Assembly: GCF_010093045.1 (NCBI RefSeq)
Contig: NZ_CP048115.1
Coordinates: 3,596,001-3,660,000 of the forward strand
Origin: Mucilaginibacter sp. 14171R-50
GTDB taxonomy: Bacteria > Bacteroidota > Bacteroidia > Sphingobacteriales > Sphingobacteriaceae
Reading direction: 5' to 3'
DNA length: 64,000 nucleotides
Under the pieces are notes generated by a model, which was not told the origin of the DNA, did no database searches, and saw only the letters and a program-made list of their open reading frames with translations. This document shows, piece after piece, positions 1 through 8,864 of this stretch (positions are counted from its first letter, which is position 1; each line of letters opens with the position of its first letter). The translations under genes and the position numbers were made by a program.

Positions 1-2
1 TA

Positions 3-1019
3 AAATCGGCCTGGGAAGGCTACGATAAATCAAAAACCATAAGGGATATCGAGGATATCAGCGCTATGGTGTCTACAAACCATGTATACCGCATAACGTT
101 TGATGACGAAGATATTATTATTGCCAAACTTTCGTTTTTTGGGAAGTTTGAACATTTCAAAGAGGATCATCGTATCATTCAATCCTTATCAAACAATTTA
201 CTTTACCCGTTCGAGAACCTGTTATCAAAGTCACTCTTGAAGAACAACCGGGTATATGTGTACCGTTATAAACACGGTAAAGATGACGCGTGGGTCGTTT
301 TTTACAATCCAACCCGCATTTTAAACAGGCTTCCGCGCCGCCTTAACGATGAACAGATAAAAAAGCTGGGTATACAATTAGGTAAATTTCATAAAGCTTG
401 TTCGCGGGTAAAAAACGTTTTACCTAAATCATCAAAAACATTGCGTACAGATATTTATGATCTGCAGCGGCAGTTGGATAAAAACGGAAGCAAATTTGGC
501 ACACCCGCCCAGGTTGAACTATTAAAACACCATTGTGAAGAGTTCTTAAAGAACAGATCACGGTACGATATGAAATCTTTCGAGATCATACCGGTTTTTA
601 TCGATTGGAATATCGGGAACTTTTCGGTGACGCCCGATCTTGAGCTCTACTCGCGCTGGGATTATGATTGGTTCAGGATGAGTTATCGCCTGCTCGATTT
701 TTACTTTTTTAGCCGTGTAGTATCTGATGCCGGCGATCGCACGGTATTCAGTTATGTGATAGGGCCAATGATGGAGGACAGGTTTATCACCTTTCTGAAA
801 GAATATCATCGGGTTAACCCTGTAACTGCCGACGAAATACGGTTTTTAAAAGAAGCTTATCGTTTTTTTATCCTTAATTACGTGATTAAAGACGGCAAAT
901 ACTTTTTTAATGAACAATACGCTAAAAAACTGCAGGCCGAAGCGCTGGAAATATATTTACCATCGGTTGACCGGGAATTTGATGGCGAAAAAATAATTAA
1001 AGCACTGGGGTTGAATTAA
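3..1019 (+). CDS. APH/homoserine-kinase-like phosphotransferase, 5' truncated
   Basis: The reading frame is open from base 3 to the window edge, so the ATG at 66 is probably internal and the true start lies upstream. The fold looks like the aminoglycoside phosphotransferase/choline kinase superfamily. A catalytic-loop D-x4-N (DWNIGN, bases 603-620) is followed by a metal-binding-like DYDW, in the order usual for this family. The His normally before the catalytic Asp is not obvious, since the loop reads FIDWNIGN. The substrate cannot be told from sequence; small-molecule alcohol or amine phosphorylation is the family norm. It is followed after about 110 bases by a HAD phosphatase on the same strand. 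Confidence 0.65.
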   Translation, partial: KSAWEGYDKSKTIRDIEDISAMVSTNHVYRITFDDEDIIIAKLSFFGKFEHFKEDHRIIQSLSNNLLYPFENLLSKSLLKNNRVYVYRYKHGKDDAWVVFYNPTRILNRLPRRLNDEQIKKLGIQLGKFHKACSRVKNVLPKSSKTLRTDIYDLQRQLDKNGSKFGTPAQVELLKHHCEEFLKNRSRYDMKSFEIIPVFIDWNIGNFSVTPDLELYSRWDYDWFRMSYRLLDFYFFSRVVSDAGDRTVFSYVIGPMMEDRFITFLKEYHRVNPVTADEIRFLKEAYRFFILNYVIKDGKYFFNEQYAKKLQAEALEIYLPSVDREFDGEKIIKALGLN

Positions 1020-1127
1020 AAGTAGATTAACGTTATAAATGTTTATCAAACATTTATATTTTAGCATTTTCCTATAGTACTAAACGTTTGCATACCAATA
1101 TTGCTGCCCGTTAACACAAAAGAGTAA

Positions 1128-1997
1128 ATGAAGCGCATTGAAGATTTTAAATCGATAATTGACCGTTACGAAATTATTTTTTTTGATGCGTTTGGTGTTT
1201 TAAAAACCCATAGCGGCCTGGTCCCGGGCATAGAGCGGACATTTGATTACCTGCTATCACAAAAAAAAGAATACTACATAGTAACCAACGATGCATCGCG
1301 AAGCCCCGGCCAGTTAGCACAATCATATCATGACAAGGGCTTGTATACAGTGACTGCCGACAGGATCATATCCTCGGGCATGCTAACCAAGGAATATCTT
1401 GATCTAAAAGTAAACGATGGCATAGTAGCATATCTGGGTACCGACGATTCTGCACATTACCTGGAAAGCGCCGGATTGGCTACCTTGCCGGTACGCGATA
1501 TCAACAGCACCAATATTGATAAAGTTAATGTGCTGGTTTTTATGGACGATGAAGGCTTCGACTGGTGCGACGACCTGAATAAAACGGTTAACCTGCTGCG
1601 TAAACGCACTATACCGGCTATCGTGGCCAACACTGATTACGCCTATCCGGTATCAAAAAATGATGTAGGCATCGCCATCGGGGGCCTTGCCGGCATGATA
1701 GAAGCTATAGTAGGCAAACAGTTTATTCGTTTTGGCAAGCCCGATTCGCAGATGTTTATGTTTGCTTACGACCTGATACGCGATTACCGCCAGATAAGCA
1801 AAAAACAGATAGTAATGGTCGGCGATACGCTTCAAACCGACATCATCGGAGGTAACAAGTTTGGGCTTGACACGGTATTGGTTTTAACTGGGAATACACA
1901 ACCCGCCGATGCGGACAACCGCATAGCGGCCACCGGCATAGTGCCCACCTACATTTGTAACAGCGCGGTATTAGGGCCGGATGTTTTGGCGTTTTAA
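1128..1997 (+). CDS. HAD-superfamily class IIA phosphatase
   Basis: A 289-residue NagD-like (HAD-IIA) hydrolase. Motif I is FFDAFGV with the nucleophile at about Asp20. The second position usually held by Asp is Phe, as in the DxWGV-type HAD-IIA subgroup. Motif II is IVTND, a lysine lies in FGKPD, and motif IV is GDTLQTD. The IIA cap sits between motifs II and III. It probably dephosphorylates a small sugar or glycerol phosphate; the substrate is unknown. GH43 starts 9 bases after its stop, which suggests one transcript and a role in sugar metabolism. Confidence 0.8.
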   Translation: MKRIEDFKSIIDRYEIIFFDAFGVLKTHSGLVPGIERTFDYLLSQKKEYYIVTNDASRSPGQLAQSYHDKGLYTVTADRIISSGMLTKEYLDLKVNDGIVAYLGTDDSAHYLESAGLATLPVRDINSTNIDKVNVLVFMDDEGFDWCDDLNKTVNLLRKRTIPAIVANTDYAYPVSKNDVGIAIGGLAGMIEAIVGKQFIRFGKPDSQMFMFAYDLIRDYRQISKKQIVMVGDTLQTDIIGGNKFGLDTVLVLTGNTQPADADNRIAATGIVPTYICNSAVLGPDVLAF

Positions 1998-2006
1998 GAT
2001 GATGAT

Positions 2007-3056
2007 ATGAAGAGACAAACCTCAAACTTTTTGCTATTTATCCTCATGTTGCTTGCTATACCCGCATTTAGCCAGTACAAAAAAACATTTACCAATCCAT
2101 TGCTTCCGTCCGGCGCAGACCCATGGGTTATATATCAGGGAGGGTATTACTATTACACCAATTCGCTGCAAAATAAGCTGGTAATATGGAAGACCAAAAA
2201 CTTGGCGGATTTGAAAACCGCCAGGCAAAAAACAATTTGGACACCGCCTGCAAATACCTTATACTCTAAAGAAATTTGGGCGCCCGAATTGCACTACATA
2301 AACCATAAGTGGTATATGTATTTTGCTGCAGACGACGGCAACAACAACCATCACCGGTTATATGTATTGGAAAATGCTTCGGCCGACCCTATGGAAGGTG
2401 AGTGGACATTAAAGGGCAAACTAAGCGACGCATCAGATAAATGGGCTATAGATGGTTCGGTATTTAGTCACAAAGGTCAGCTTTATTTGATATGGGCCGG
2501 ATGGGAAGGTGACGAGAACGGGCAACAGGATATTTATATTGCCAAAATGAAAAACCCATGGACGGTTGATGGTAACAGAGTGAAAATATCCAGCCCATTA
2601 TATGAGTGGGAAAAATACGGAGACCTGCACGACGCCAACAACCCACCGCATGTTAATGTTAACGAGGGCCCCGAGATATTAAAGCACAATAATAAAATTT
2701 TCCTGATTTACTCAGCCAGCGGCTGTTGGACAGACTTTTATGCACTGGGTATGCTTACTGCGTCGGCAAACAGCAATTTGCTTGATGCACGTTCCTGGAA
2801 GAAATCTGCGAAGCCGGTTTTTAGAATGTCTGCTAAGAATAGCGTATATGCGCCCGGGCACAACTCGTTCTTCAAATCTCCTGATGGGCAGGAAGACTGG
2901 ATATTGTATCACGCCAATTCAAAACCAGGGCAAGGTTGCGGTGGCTACCGTTCGCCGCGAATGCAAAAGTTTACCTGGAACAAAGACGGCTCGCCAAATT
3001 TTGGCGAACCGGTTAAAGAAGGCGTTGCTTTACCTATACCATCACAAAGAAAGTAA
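2007..3056 (+). CDS. GH43 family secreted glycoside hydrolase (arabinan/arabinofuranosidase type)
   Basis: 349 residues with a Sec signal peptide (hydrophobic residues 8-21, cleavage near AFSQ). The five-bladed propeller triad of family GH43 is visible: base Asp38 in ADPWV, pKa-modulating Asp149 in IDGSVF and acid Glu220 in NEGPE. The short single-domain form resembles extracellular arabinan-degrading or alpha-L-arabinofuranosidase members; exact specificity is inferred. It probably acts in the periplasm or on the surface. The next gene, an aldose 1-epimerase, starts 20 bases downstream and would handle the released sugar. Confidence 0.85.
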   Translation: MKRQTSNFLLFILMLLAIPAFSQYKKTFTNPLLPSGADPWVIYQGGYYYYTNSLQNKLVIWKTKNLADLKTARQKTIWTPPANTLYSKEIWAPELHYINHKWYMYFAADDGNNNHHRLYVLENASADPMEGEWTLKGKLSDASDKWAIDGSVFSHKGQLYLIWAGWEGDENGQQDIYIAKMKNPWTVDGNRVKISSPLYEWEKYGDLHDANNPPHVNVNEGPEILKHNNKIFLIYSASGCWTDFYALGMLTASANSNLLDARSWKKSAKPVFRMSAKNSVYAPGHNSFFKSPDGQEDWILYHANSKPGQGCGGYRSPRMQKFTWNKDGSPNFGEPVKEGVALPIPSQRK

Positions 3057-3076
3057 ACCAATAATTACAAAATATT

Positions 3077-4255
3077 ATGCGAAATACACTTAATAAACCA
3101 AATTTGGCACTCGTGGTAGCAGGCAGTTTACTTATTATCGCCTGCAACCAATCTGCTAAAAAAAATACACCTATCATGACAGACAGTACCGCTACTACAC
3201 CACATTTACCACAGGCATCAGCGTTCGAAAAAACCATTAATGGCAAACAGACTCATTTATACATCCTAAAAAATAAAAATGGGGTAGAGGCTGCTGTTAC
3301 CAATTATGGTGGACGCATAGTAAGCCTTTTAGTGCCCGATAAGAATGGCAAGCTGACAGACGTGGTTTTAGGATTCGAGAATGTGGATGGCTTTATCAAC
3401 TCAAAAGAACCTTATTATGGCGCTACCATAGGCCGTTACGGTAACCGTATAGCGAAAGGCAAGTTTAAATTGAACGGCATAGAATATACTTTAGCCACCA
3501 ATAATGGCCCTAACACGCTCCACGGCGGCCATCCAGGTTTTCAGGAGGTGGTTTGGGATGCCAAACAGACAGACAGCGCTACCTTAGAGCTAAGTTACCT
3601 GGCCAAAGATATGGAGGGCGGTTTCCCGGGCAACCTTAATGTGAAAGTCACTTACCAGATTACCGATGATAACGCCATGAAGGTAAGTTACTCGGCGACT
3701 ACCGATAAGAACACCGTTGTTAACCTAACCAACCACGCTTTTTTTAACCTGAATGGCGAAGGCAGCGGCACCATACTTGATCATGTGGTACAGATCAATG
3801 CAGATAATTATACCCCGGTAGACAGCACGCTTATTCCAACAGGTAAAATAGAGGCCGTTGCCGGTACTCCTTTCGATTTTACAAAGCCTGCTACCATTGG
3901 GGCCAGAATCAATACCGATAACGTGCAGTTAAAAGACGGCAAAGGCTACGATCATAATTTTGTATTAAGTCAGCATGATATCACCACGCCGGTTGCCACC
4001 GTTATTGGCGACAAAAGCGGTATCAAAATGGAAATTTTTACCGAAGAACCTGCTTTACAGTTTTACAGCGGTAACTTTATGCAGGCACAAAACGTGATGA
4101 AGGGTGGTAAAAAGGACGAGTTTCGTACCTCGTTCGCTATGGAAACCCAGCACTATCCTGATTCGCCTAACCAGCCTACATTCCCTTCGACCGAATTAAA
4201 ACCGGGACAAACGTATAAAACACAATCTATCTATAAGTTTTCGGTAGTCAAATAA
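3077..4255 (+). CDS. galM: aldose 1-epimerase (mutarotase), lipoprotein
   Basis: 392 residues. The N-terminus carries a lipoprotein signal ending in a lipobox-like LLIIAC, so the enzyme is probably anchored in the periplasm rather than cytosolic. Galactose-mutarotase features include the GGRI and TIGRYGNRIAKG region, a catalytic His in NHAFFNL and a catalytic Glu in EPALQFYSGN. It interconverts alpha and beta anomers of aldoses, which fits co-transcription with GH43 directly upstream. A strong hairpin terminator follows at 4274-4307. Confidence 0.9.
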   Translation: MRNTLNKPNLALVVAGSLLIIACNQSAKKNTPIMTDSTATTPHLPQASAFEKTINGKQTHLYILKNKNGVEAAVTNYGGRIVSLLVPDKNGKLTDVVLGFENVDGFINSKEPYYGATIGRYGNRIAKGKFKLNGIEYTLATNNGPNTLHGGHPGFQEVVWDAKQTDSATLELSYLAKDMEGGFPGNLNVKVTYQITDDNAMKVSYSATTDKNTVVNLTNHAFFNLNGEGSGTILDHVVQINADNYTPVDSTLIPTGKIEAVAGTPFDFTKPATIGARINTDNVQLKDGKGYDHNFVLSQHDITTPVATVIGDKSGIKMEIFTEEPALQFYSGNFMQAQNVMKGGKKDEFRTSFAMETQHYPDSPNQPTFPSTELKPGQTYKTQSIYKFSVVK

Positions 4256-4273
4256 AGAAACCCGACAATTTAA

Positions 4274-4307
4274 AAAAAGAGACGCGATATTTAAGCGTCT
4301 CTTTTTG
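4274..4307. terminator. bidirectional rho-independent terminator
   Basis: Inverted repeat AGAGACGC/GCGTCTCT (4278-4285 and 4295-4302), flanked by A-run and T-run so that it works on both strands. It lies between the convergent galM and mocA-like genes. Confidence 0.85.
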
Positions 4308-4308
4308 T

Positions 4309-4899
4309 TTAAGACAGGTTTGTATTGGTTAACTTCTCCCAATCTTTCACCGTATCAATATCAACACTCCCCAGCGGGAATGGCACGCCTAATACATCAT
4401 CTGCATGTTGCAGCAAAAGTTTTTTGGCGCCTTCCTTACCCTTTAAAGCCAGCAGATAAGGAAAATACTTTTGTTTGAATAAAGCCGGCACACCAACCGT
4501 ACCGTTGTATGCTGATGCAACAATGCCTTTAGTATCATCCCGGGCGACCGTGATTAATCGTTTTAATAGCATTTTATCAGCAAACGGCTGATCGCAAAGC
4601 ATGAAAATTATGGATTTTACAGTCTGGTAGTCGCGAAGCAATGTTTCAACCGCAAGGCTGATGGATGTAGCCATCCCCGCGGGCCAGTTGGAGCTATACA
4701 GGATATTAACCGGCTGATCTTTGATGGAATATTCGATATCCCCGCGATTAGCGCCTAAAACAACCATCACCGTTTTGGTAACAGATAAAGCGTTAGCTAT
4801 AGCGTGTTGTAAAAGTGTTTGACCTTTATACACCAAATTTTGTTTTGGTGAACCCATCCGTGTAGATGCACCTGCTGCTAGGATAACAATGGCTATCAT
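4309..4899 (-). CDS. mocA: MocA-like molybdenum cofactor nucleotidyltransferase
   Basis: 196 residues of the MobA-like NTP-transferase fold. The N-terminal signature is LAAGASTRMGSPKQ, followed by LCDQPF around the metal-binding Asp. This subgroup transfers CMP to Mo-molybdopterin to make the cytosine dinucleotide form used by xanthine-dehydrogenase-type enzymes. The XdhC gene ends 5 bases upstream on the same strand, which supports that assignment over generic MobA. No XDH structural gene is in the window. Confidence 0.75.
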   Translation of the reverse strand: MIAIVILAAGASTRMGSPKQNLVYKGQTLLQHAIANALSVTKTVMVVLGANRGDIEYSIKDQPVNILYSSNWPAGMATSISLAVETLLRDYQTVKSIIFMLCDQPFADKMLLKRLITVARDDTKGIVASAYNGTVGVPALFKQKYFPYLLALKGKEGAKKLLLQHADDVLGVPFPLGSVDIDTVKDWEKLTNTNLS

Positions 4900-4904
4900 G
4901 GTCT

Positions 4905-6113
4905 TTAAGCATCTGTGGGTAACGGGCTCTGTACCATTTGCAGGTTTTGAGTACTGCGGGCAGATGTTTTGTATCGCAATGACAACCCGTTCCGTCTCAT
5001 TAAAACTGCTTGAATCTCGGCAATGATAGATAAAGCGATCTCCTCGGCATTTTCCGACCCTATGTCTAAGCCGGCGGGGCCATAAACGCTATTTAATTGA
5101 TGAGGTGTTATATCAAGGCCATCTTGCTGAAGTTCTTCTATCATACGAATAAGGCGCTTTTTGGGGCCTAACGTGCCGATGTATGACAATTGCAGTGGCA
5201 GTAACTGTTTCAGCATCTCCCTATCATAATTGTAGTTATGGGTCATCAGCACAAAAACGGTGCGATTATCTAAATGAAGTTTAGCCAAAGCCTGGTCAGG
5301 CCTGCTTACTATTAAGGTATGCGCCCTGGGGAAACGATCTACCACAACATAATTTGCCCGGCCATCTATAACTGTAATTTGCCAGCCTAAAACGCCGGCC
5401 AGTTGGGTAAGTGGTATGGCATCGTTACCGGCCCCAACTATAACCAGCGATACAGCCGGTTGAAGCAACTCGATAAAACAAGTGAACCTGCTTGCGTAAA
5501 TGTAAGTTTTGGTAACCGAATTGCCCTTTTTTAGCACATCGGCAGCATCCGTTAAAATAACATCTTCAATTATACCATCCGGAAAGGCGCCAGTTACTTT
5601 TCCATCTTCGGTCATTAAGGCGCAGGTACCGGGTTGCGCCGCTTGTTTATCGTTCAGGGCAAAAACAGTGATAAGTACAACCGGTTTTCGTTCACTCAAA
5701 AACTGTCTGAAATAGGTTATAGGGTTATTAGGCGAAACAACATTTACCGGCTCAATCAATATGTGAATAATGCCATTACAGCCTAACCCGACACCAAATT
5801 TTGCGTCATCATCGTCGGTAGTATCGTACGTAACCAACATGGGTGTTTGGCGGGCCATGGCCAGCCGGGCTTTGCGTAGCGCATCGCCTTCCAGGCAGCC
5901 ACCGCTTATAGCACCGGTAAGCTGTCCATCATCGGTGATAAGCATACGCGCACCGGCACGCCTGTACGATGAACCCTCTACATGCACTACCGTTGCCAAC
6001 GCGCTCTGTCTGCCTGCGTTTTGCGCGGCATCAAATGCCTGTACTATGTCCTCTAATTCCTTCACTAAGTATCTTTCTTCAAAAATAAGTTTCTGAAGCC
6101 ATTTATTAGCCAC
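4905..6113 (-). CDS. xdhC: XdhC/CoxI family molybdoenzyme maturation factor
   Basis: 402 residues, toward the long side for this family. The N-terminal XdhC/CoxI domain contains SGGCLEGDALRKA. The C-terminal Rossmann-like XdhC_C domain contains VGAGNDAIPL and a YIGTLGPKKR motif. XdhC proteins bind Mo cofactor, assist its sulfuration and insert it into XDH-type hydroxylases. It is probably cotranscribed with mocA, 5 bases downstream, and is divergent from moaA across about 80 bases. Confidence 0.85.
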   Translation of the reverse strand: MANKWLQKLIFEERYLVKELEDIVQAFDAAQNAGRQSALATVVHVEGSSYRRAGARMLITDDGQLTGAISGGCLEGDALRKARLAMARQTPMLVTYDTTDDDDAKFGVGLGCNGIIHILIEPVNVVSPNNPITYFRQFLSERKPVVLITVFALNDKQAAQPGTCALMTEDGKVTGAFPDGIIEDVILTDAADVLKKGNSVTKTYIYASRFTCFIELLQPAVSLVIVGAGNDAIPLTQLAGVLGWQITVIDGRANYVVVDRFPRAHTLIVSRPDQALAKLHLDNRTVFVLMTHNYNYDREMLKQLLPLQLSYIGTLGPKKRLIRMIEELQQDGLDITPHQLNSVYGPAGLDIGSENAEEIALSIIAEIQAVLMRRNGLSLRYKTSARSTQNLQMVQSPLPTDA

Positions 6114-6195
6114 ATTAACAACAATTAAAAAGCTTTGTAATCCTTACCTTTACCAAACTCCAGCTCATTGCCGGGGTTAACAAAATAAACATCAT

Positions 6196-7185
6196 TTGCT
6201 TTTAGATAACCACGGACGAAAAATAAACTACCTGCGGCTGGCTGTTACCGACCGCTGTAACCTGCGTTGCTTCTATTGCATGCCTGCAGAAGGCTTAGAC
6301 TGGCTGTCGCGAACAGAGTTGATGAGCTACGAAGAAATGCTGCACATATGTACTTTGATGGTTAAAATGGGCATCGAAAAGGTACGTATAACTGGTGGCG
6401 AGCCATTTGTGCGCAAGGATATTATGCAGCTGCTTAAAGCCCTATCAAAACTGGATGGTTTAAAAGAACTCACCCTTACCACCAACGGCGTTTTAACCGC
6501 GCCCTACGTAGAAGAATTAAAACAGATAGGCGTGCGCTCCGTAAACCTGAGTCTGGATACATTGGATGCTAACCGCTTTTTTGCCATTACCCGCCGTGAT
6601 GAGTTTGCCGCGGTAATGGAAACCATGGAGCAACTGTTAAAGCACGATATAGATGTAAAGATAAACACCGTGGTAATGGCCGGTAAAAACACGCAGGATA
6701 TCATTCCATTGGTGGAGTTAACCAGACAATTGCCGGTGAGTGCGCGCTTTATTGAAGAAATGCCATTTAACGGCGAGGGACATAGCTATAGCGGCATTGT
6801 GTGGGATTATGTAAGCATCTTCGAGGAGATTCGCCAGGCTTTTCCTGACATCCAAAAAACGCCTGACCCACAATACTCAACTTCCTATAATTATCAAATA
6901 CCCGGGCATAAGGGTAGCGTAGGTGTCATCGCCGCATATTCACGTACCTTTTGCGGCACCTGTAACCGCATACGGATAACGCCGCAGGGTATTTTAAAAA
7001 ATTGCCTTTATGATGATGGCGTATTAAATATTAAAGATTTGATGCGCCTGGGTGTAAAGGACGCAGAACTGGAAGAAACCTTACGCCGCACATTTAATAC
7101 CCGCGAAAAGGACGGCTGGCAAGCCGAGCAAAAGCGGTTAGAAAACCCTAACTTTCACGAATCTATGGCCACCATTGGCGGTTAA
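6196..7185 (+). CDS. moaA: GTP 3',8-cyclase MoaA
   Basis: 329 residues. It performs the first step of molybdopterin synthesis as a radical SAM enzyme. The N-terminal cluster motif is C21-x3-C25-x2-C28 in TDRCNLRCFYC. The second [4Fe-4S] site is C253-x2-C256-x13-C270. The protein ends in the conserved Gly-Gly tail. The start is TTG: the frame has a stop at 6178 and no ATG before the family-typical MLLDNxGRK sequence. moeA begins 11 bases downstream. Confidence 0.95.
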   Translation: MLLDNHGRKINYLRLAVTDRCNLRCFYCMPAEGLDWLSRTELMSYEEMLHICTLMVKMGIEKVRITGGEPFVRKDIMQLLKALSKLDGLKELTLTTNGVLTAPYVEELKQIGVRSVNLSLDTLDANRFFAITRRDEFAAVMETMEQLLKHDIDVKINTVVMAGKNTQDIIPLVELTRQLPVSARFIEEMPFNGEGHSYSGIVWDYVSIFEEIRQAFPDIQKTPDPQYSTSYNYQIPGHKGSVGVIAAYSRTFCGTCNRIRITPQGILKNCLYDDGVLNIKDLMRLGVKDAELEETLRRTFNTREKDGWQAEQKRLENPNFHESMATIGG

Positions 7186-7196
7186 CAAGGTATTAT

Positions 7197-8390
7197 ATGA
7201 TAACGGTAGAAGAAGCCGAGCAACTTATACTCGACCAATTAAATGATTATGGTAACGAAACCGTTCCTTTTGAATTGGCTTTAGGCCGTGTACTGGCTGA
7301 AGATATAAAAACCGACCGTGATCTGCCGCCATTTAACCGGGTTACTATGGATGGCATCGCGATAGCATATGAGGCAATTGAAAAGGGTATCACCACATTT
7401 GCCATAAAAGCTACCCAGGCGGCGGGCGATGAACCTGTTAATATTGATACCGTATACGAGTGTATTGAGATCATGACCGGAGCGGCATTATCATCAACCA
7501 CTGATACTGTCATTCGATACGAGGATGTTGTTATATCAGATGGTATGGCAAAGGTTTTAACCATCGATATAAAACCGGGGCAAAACATCCATCAAAAAGG
7601 AAAAGATAAGAAGCAGGATGAAGTGGTTGCTGCCGCAAACCAGGTAATAACGCCCGCTATTATAAGTTTGGCTGCATCAGCAGGCAAGCCCATGTTACGC
7701 GTTAAAACTATGCCGAGGGTGGTGATCATATCATCGGGGGATGAGCTTGTAGATGTTGCCGATACGCCGTCTGATTTTCAGATCAGACGATCAAATAACT
7801 ATACTATTAAAGCTGTTTTAAAGCGATATGGCATAAATGCAGATATGGAGCATATTGCAGAGGACGCTGATATCACCAAACAACAGATACAAAACTGCCT
7901 GCAAAATTACGATGTAATACTGCTAAGTGGTGGCATAAGCATGGGTAAGTTCGACTACATACCGCAGGCATTAGAAGATCTGCAGGTAAAAAAACTGTTT
8001 CATAAAGTATCGCAGCGCCCCGGCAAACCGTTTTGGTTTGGCAGGCATAGCAATGGCGTGTTGGTGTTCGCATTCCCCGGCAATCCGGTGGCAACGTTTA
8101 TGTGCCTGCACCGTTATTTTTTGCTGTGGCTGAACGCTTGTCTTGGTATATCAGGAAAACCTCCTGTGTATGCGCAGCTAACTAAAGACGTAACTTTTAC
8201 GCCGCCGCTAAAATACTTTTTGCAGGTAAAACTTAACTTTACAAAACAAGGGATAATAACTGCTGAACCTGTAGAAGGCAACGGCTCGGGTGATTTTGCT
8301 AACTTAGCTGATACCGACGCTTTTATGGAACTGCCCATGGAACGCAGTGTGTTTAAGGCAGGAGAGGCTTTCCCGGTAATAAATTTTTAA
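7197..8390 (+). CDS. moeA: molybdopterin molybdenumtransferase MoeA
   Basis: 397 residues, the standard length. It inserts molybdate into adenylylated molybdopterin. Visible signatures are FNRVTMDGIA, the SSGDELV and GGISMGKFDY segments of the MoaB/MogA-like domain, and PGNPVATF. It lies in a rightward run: 11 bases after moaA and 3 bases before moaC. No separate mogA/moaB adenylyltransferase gene is present in the window. Confidence 0.94.
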   Translation: MITVEEAEQLILDQLNDYGNETVPFELALGRVLAEDIKTDRDLPPFNRVTMDGIAIAYEAIEKGITTFAIKATQAAGDEPVNIDTVYECIEIMTGAALSSTTDTVIRYEDVVISDGMAKVLTIDIKPGQNIHQKGKDKKQDEVVAAANQVITPAIISLAASAGKPMLRVKTMPRVVIISSGDELVDVADTPSDFQIRRSNNYTIKAVLKRYGINADMEHIAEDADITKQQIQNCLQNYDVILLSGGISMGKFDYIPQALEDLQVKKLFHKVSQRPGKPFWFGRHSNGVLVFAFPGNPVATFMCLHRYFLLWLNACLGISGKPPVYAQLTKDVTFTPPLKYFLQVKLNFTKQGIITAEPVEGNGSGDFANLADTDAFMELPMERSVFKAGEAFPVINF

Positions 8391-8393
8391 GAT

Positions 8394-8864
8394 ATGCTCA
8401 GTCATTTAGATAGCCAAAATAACCCCGCCATGGTGGATGTATCCGAAAAGCAAGTTACATACCGTACGGCCACGGCGCAAAGTGTTATGGTGCTACCTGC
8501 CGAAGTTTTACAGCACCTGGCAGATGGCGAACTGCAGAGCAAAAAAGGTTCGGTATTTCAAACGGCTATCGTAGCTGGTATCATGGCCGCCAAAAAAACC
8601 GGCGAACTGATACCGCTTTGTCATCCGTTGGGTATGGATAATTGCAAGATAACTATTGAGTTATCTGAAAACAACGAAGTGGTAATTGAGTGCACAGCAA
8701 CTATTACCGCTAAAACCGGTATTGAGATGGAAGCGCTGGTTGGTGCCTCAATAGCGGCGCTCACGGTATATGATATGTGCAAAGCCATGAGCCACGATAT
8801 CGTCATTAAAGAAACCAAACTGATAGCAAAAACGGGAGGGAAACGTGACTTTAAACGATCATAA
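8394..8864 (+). CDS. moaC: cyclic pyranopterin monophosphate synthase MoaC
   Basis: 156 residues. With MoaA it converts the GTP-derived intermediate to cPMP. The family motifs LCHPLGMD and ALVGASIAALTVYDMCK are intact. Its last 20 bases overlap the start of the next gene, consistent with translational coupling in the moaA-moeA-moaC-mobA-moeB run. Confidence 0.95.
   Translation: MLSHLDSQNNPAMVDVSEKQVTYRTATAQSVMVLPAEVLQHLADGELQSKKGSVFQTAIVAGIMAAKKTGELIPLCHPLGMDNCKITIELSENNEVVIECTATITAKTGIEMEALVGASIAALTVYDMCKAMSHDIVIKETKLIAKTGGKRDFKRS

Noticed and set aside
2740..3093. 117-codon frame overlapping GH43
   Set aside because: It is a shifted frame of the GH43 gene, whose catalytic residues confirm the other frame.
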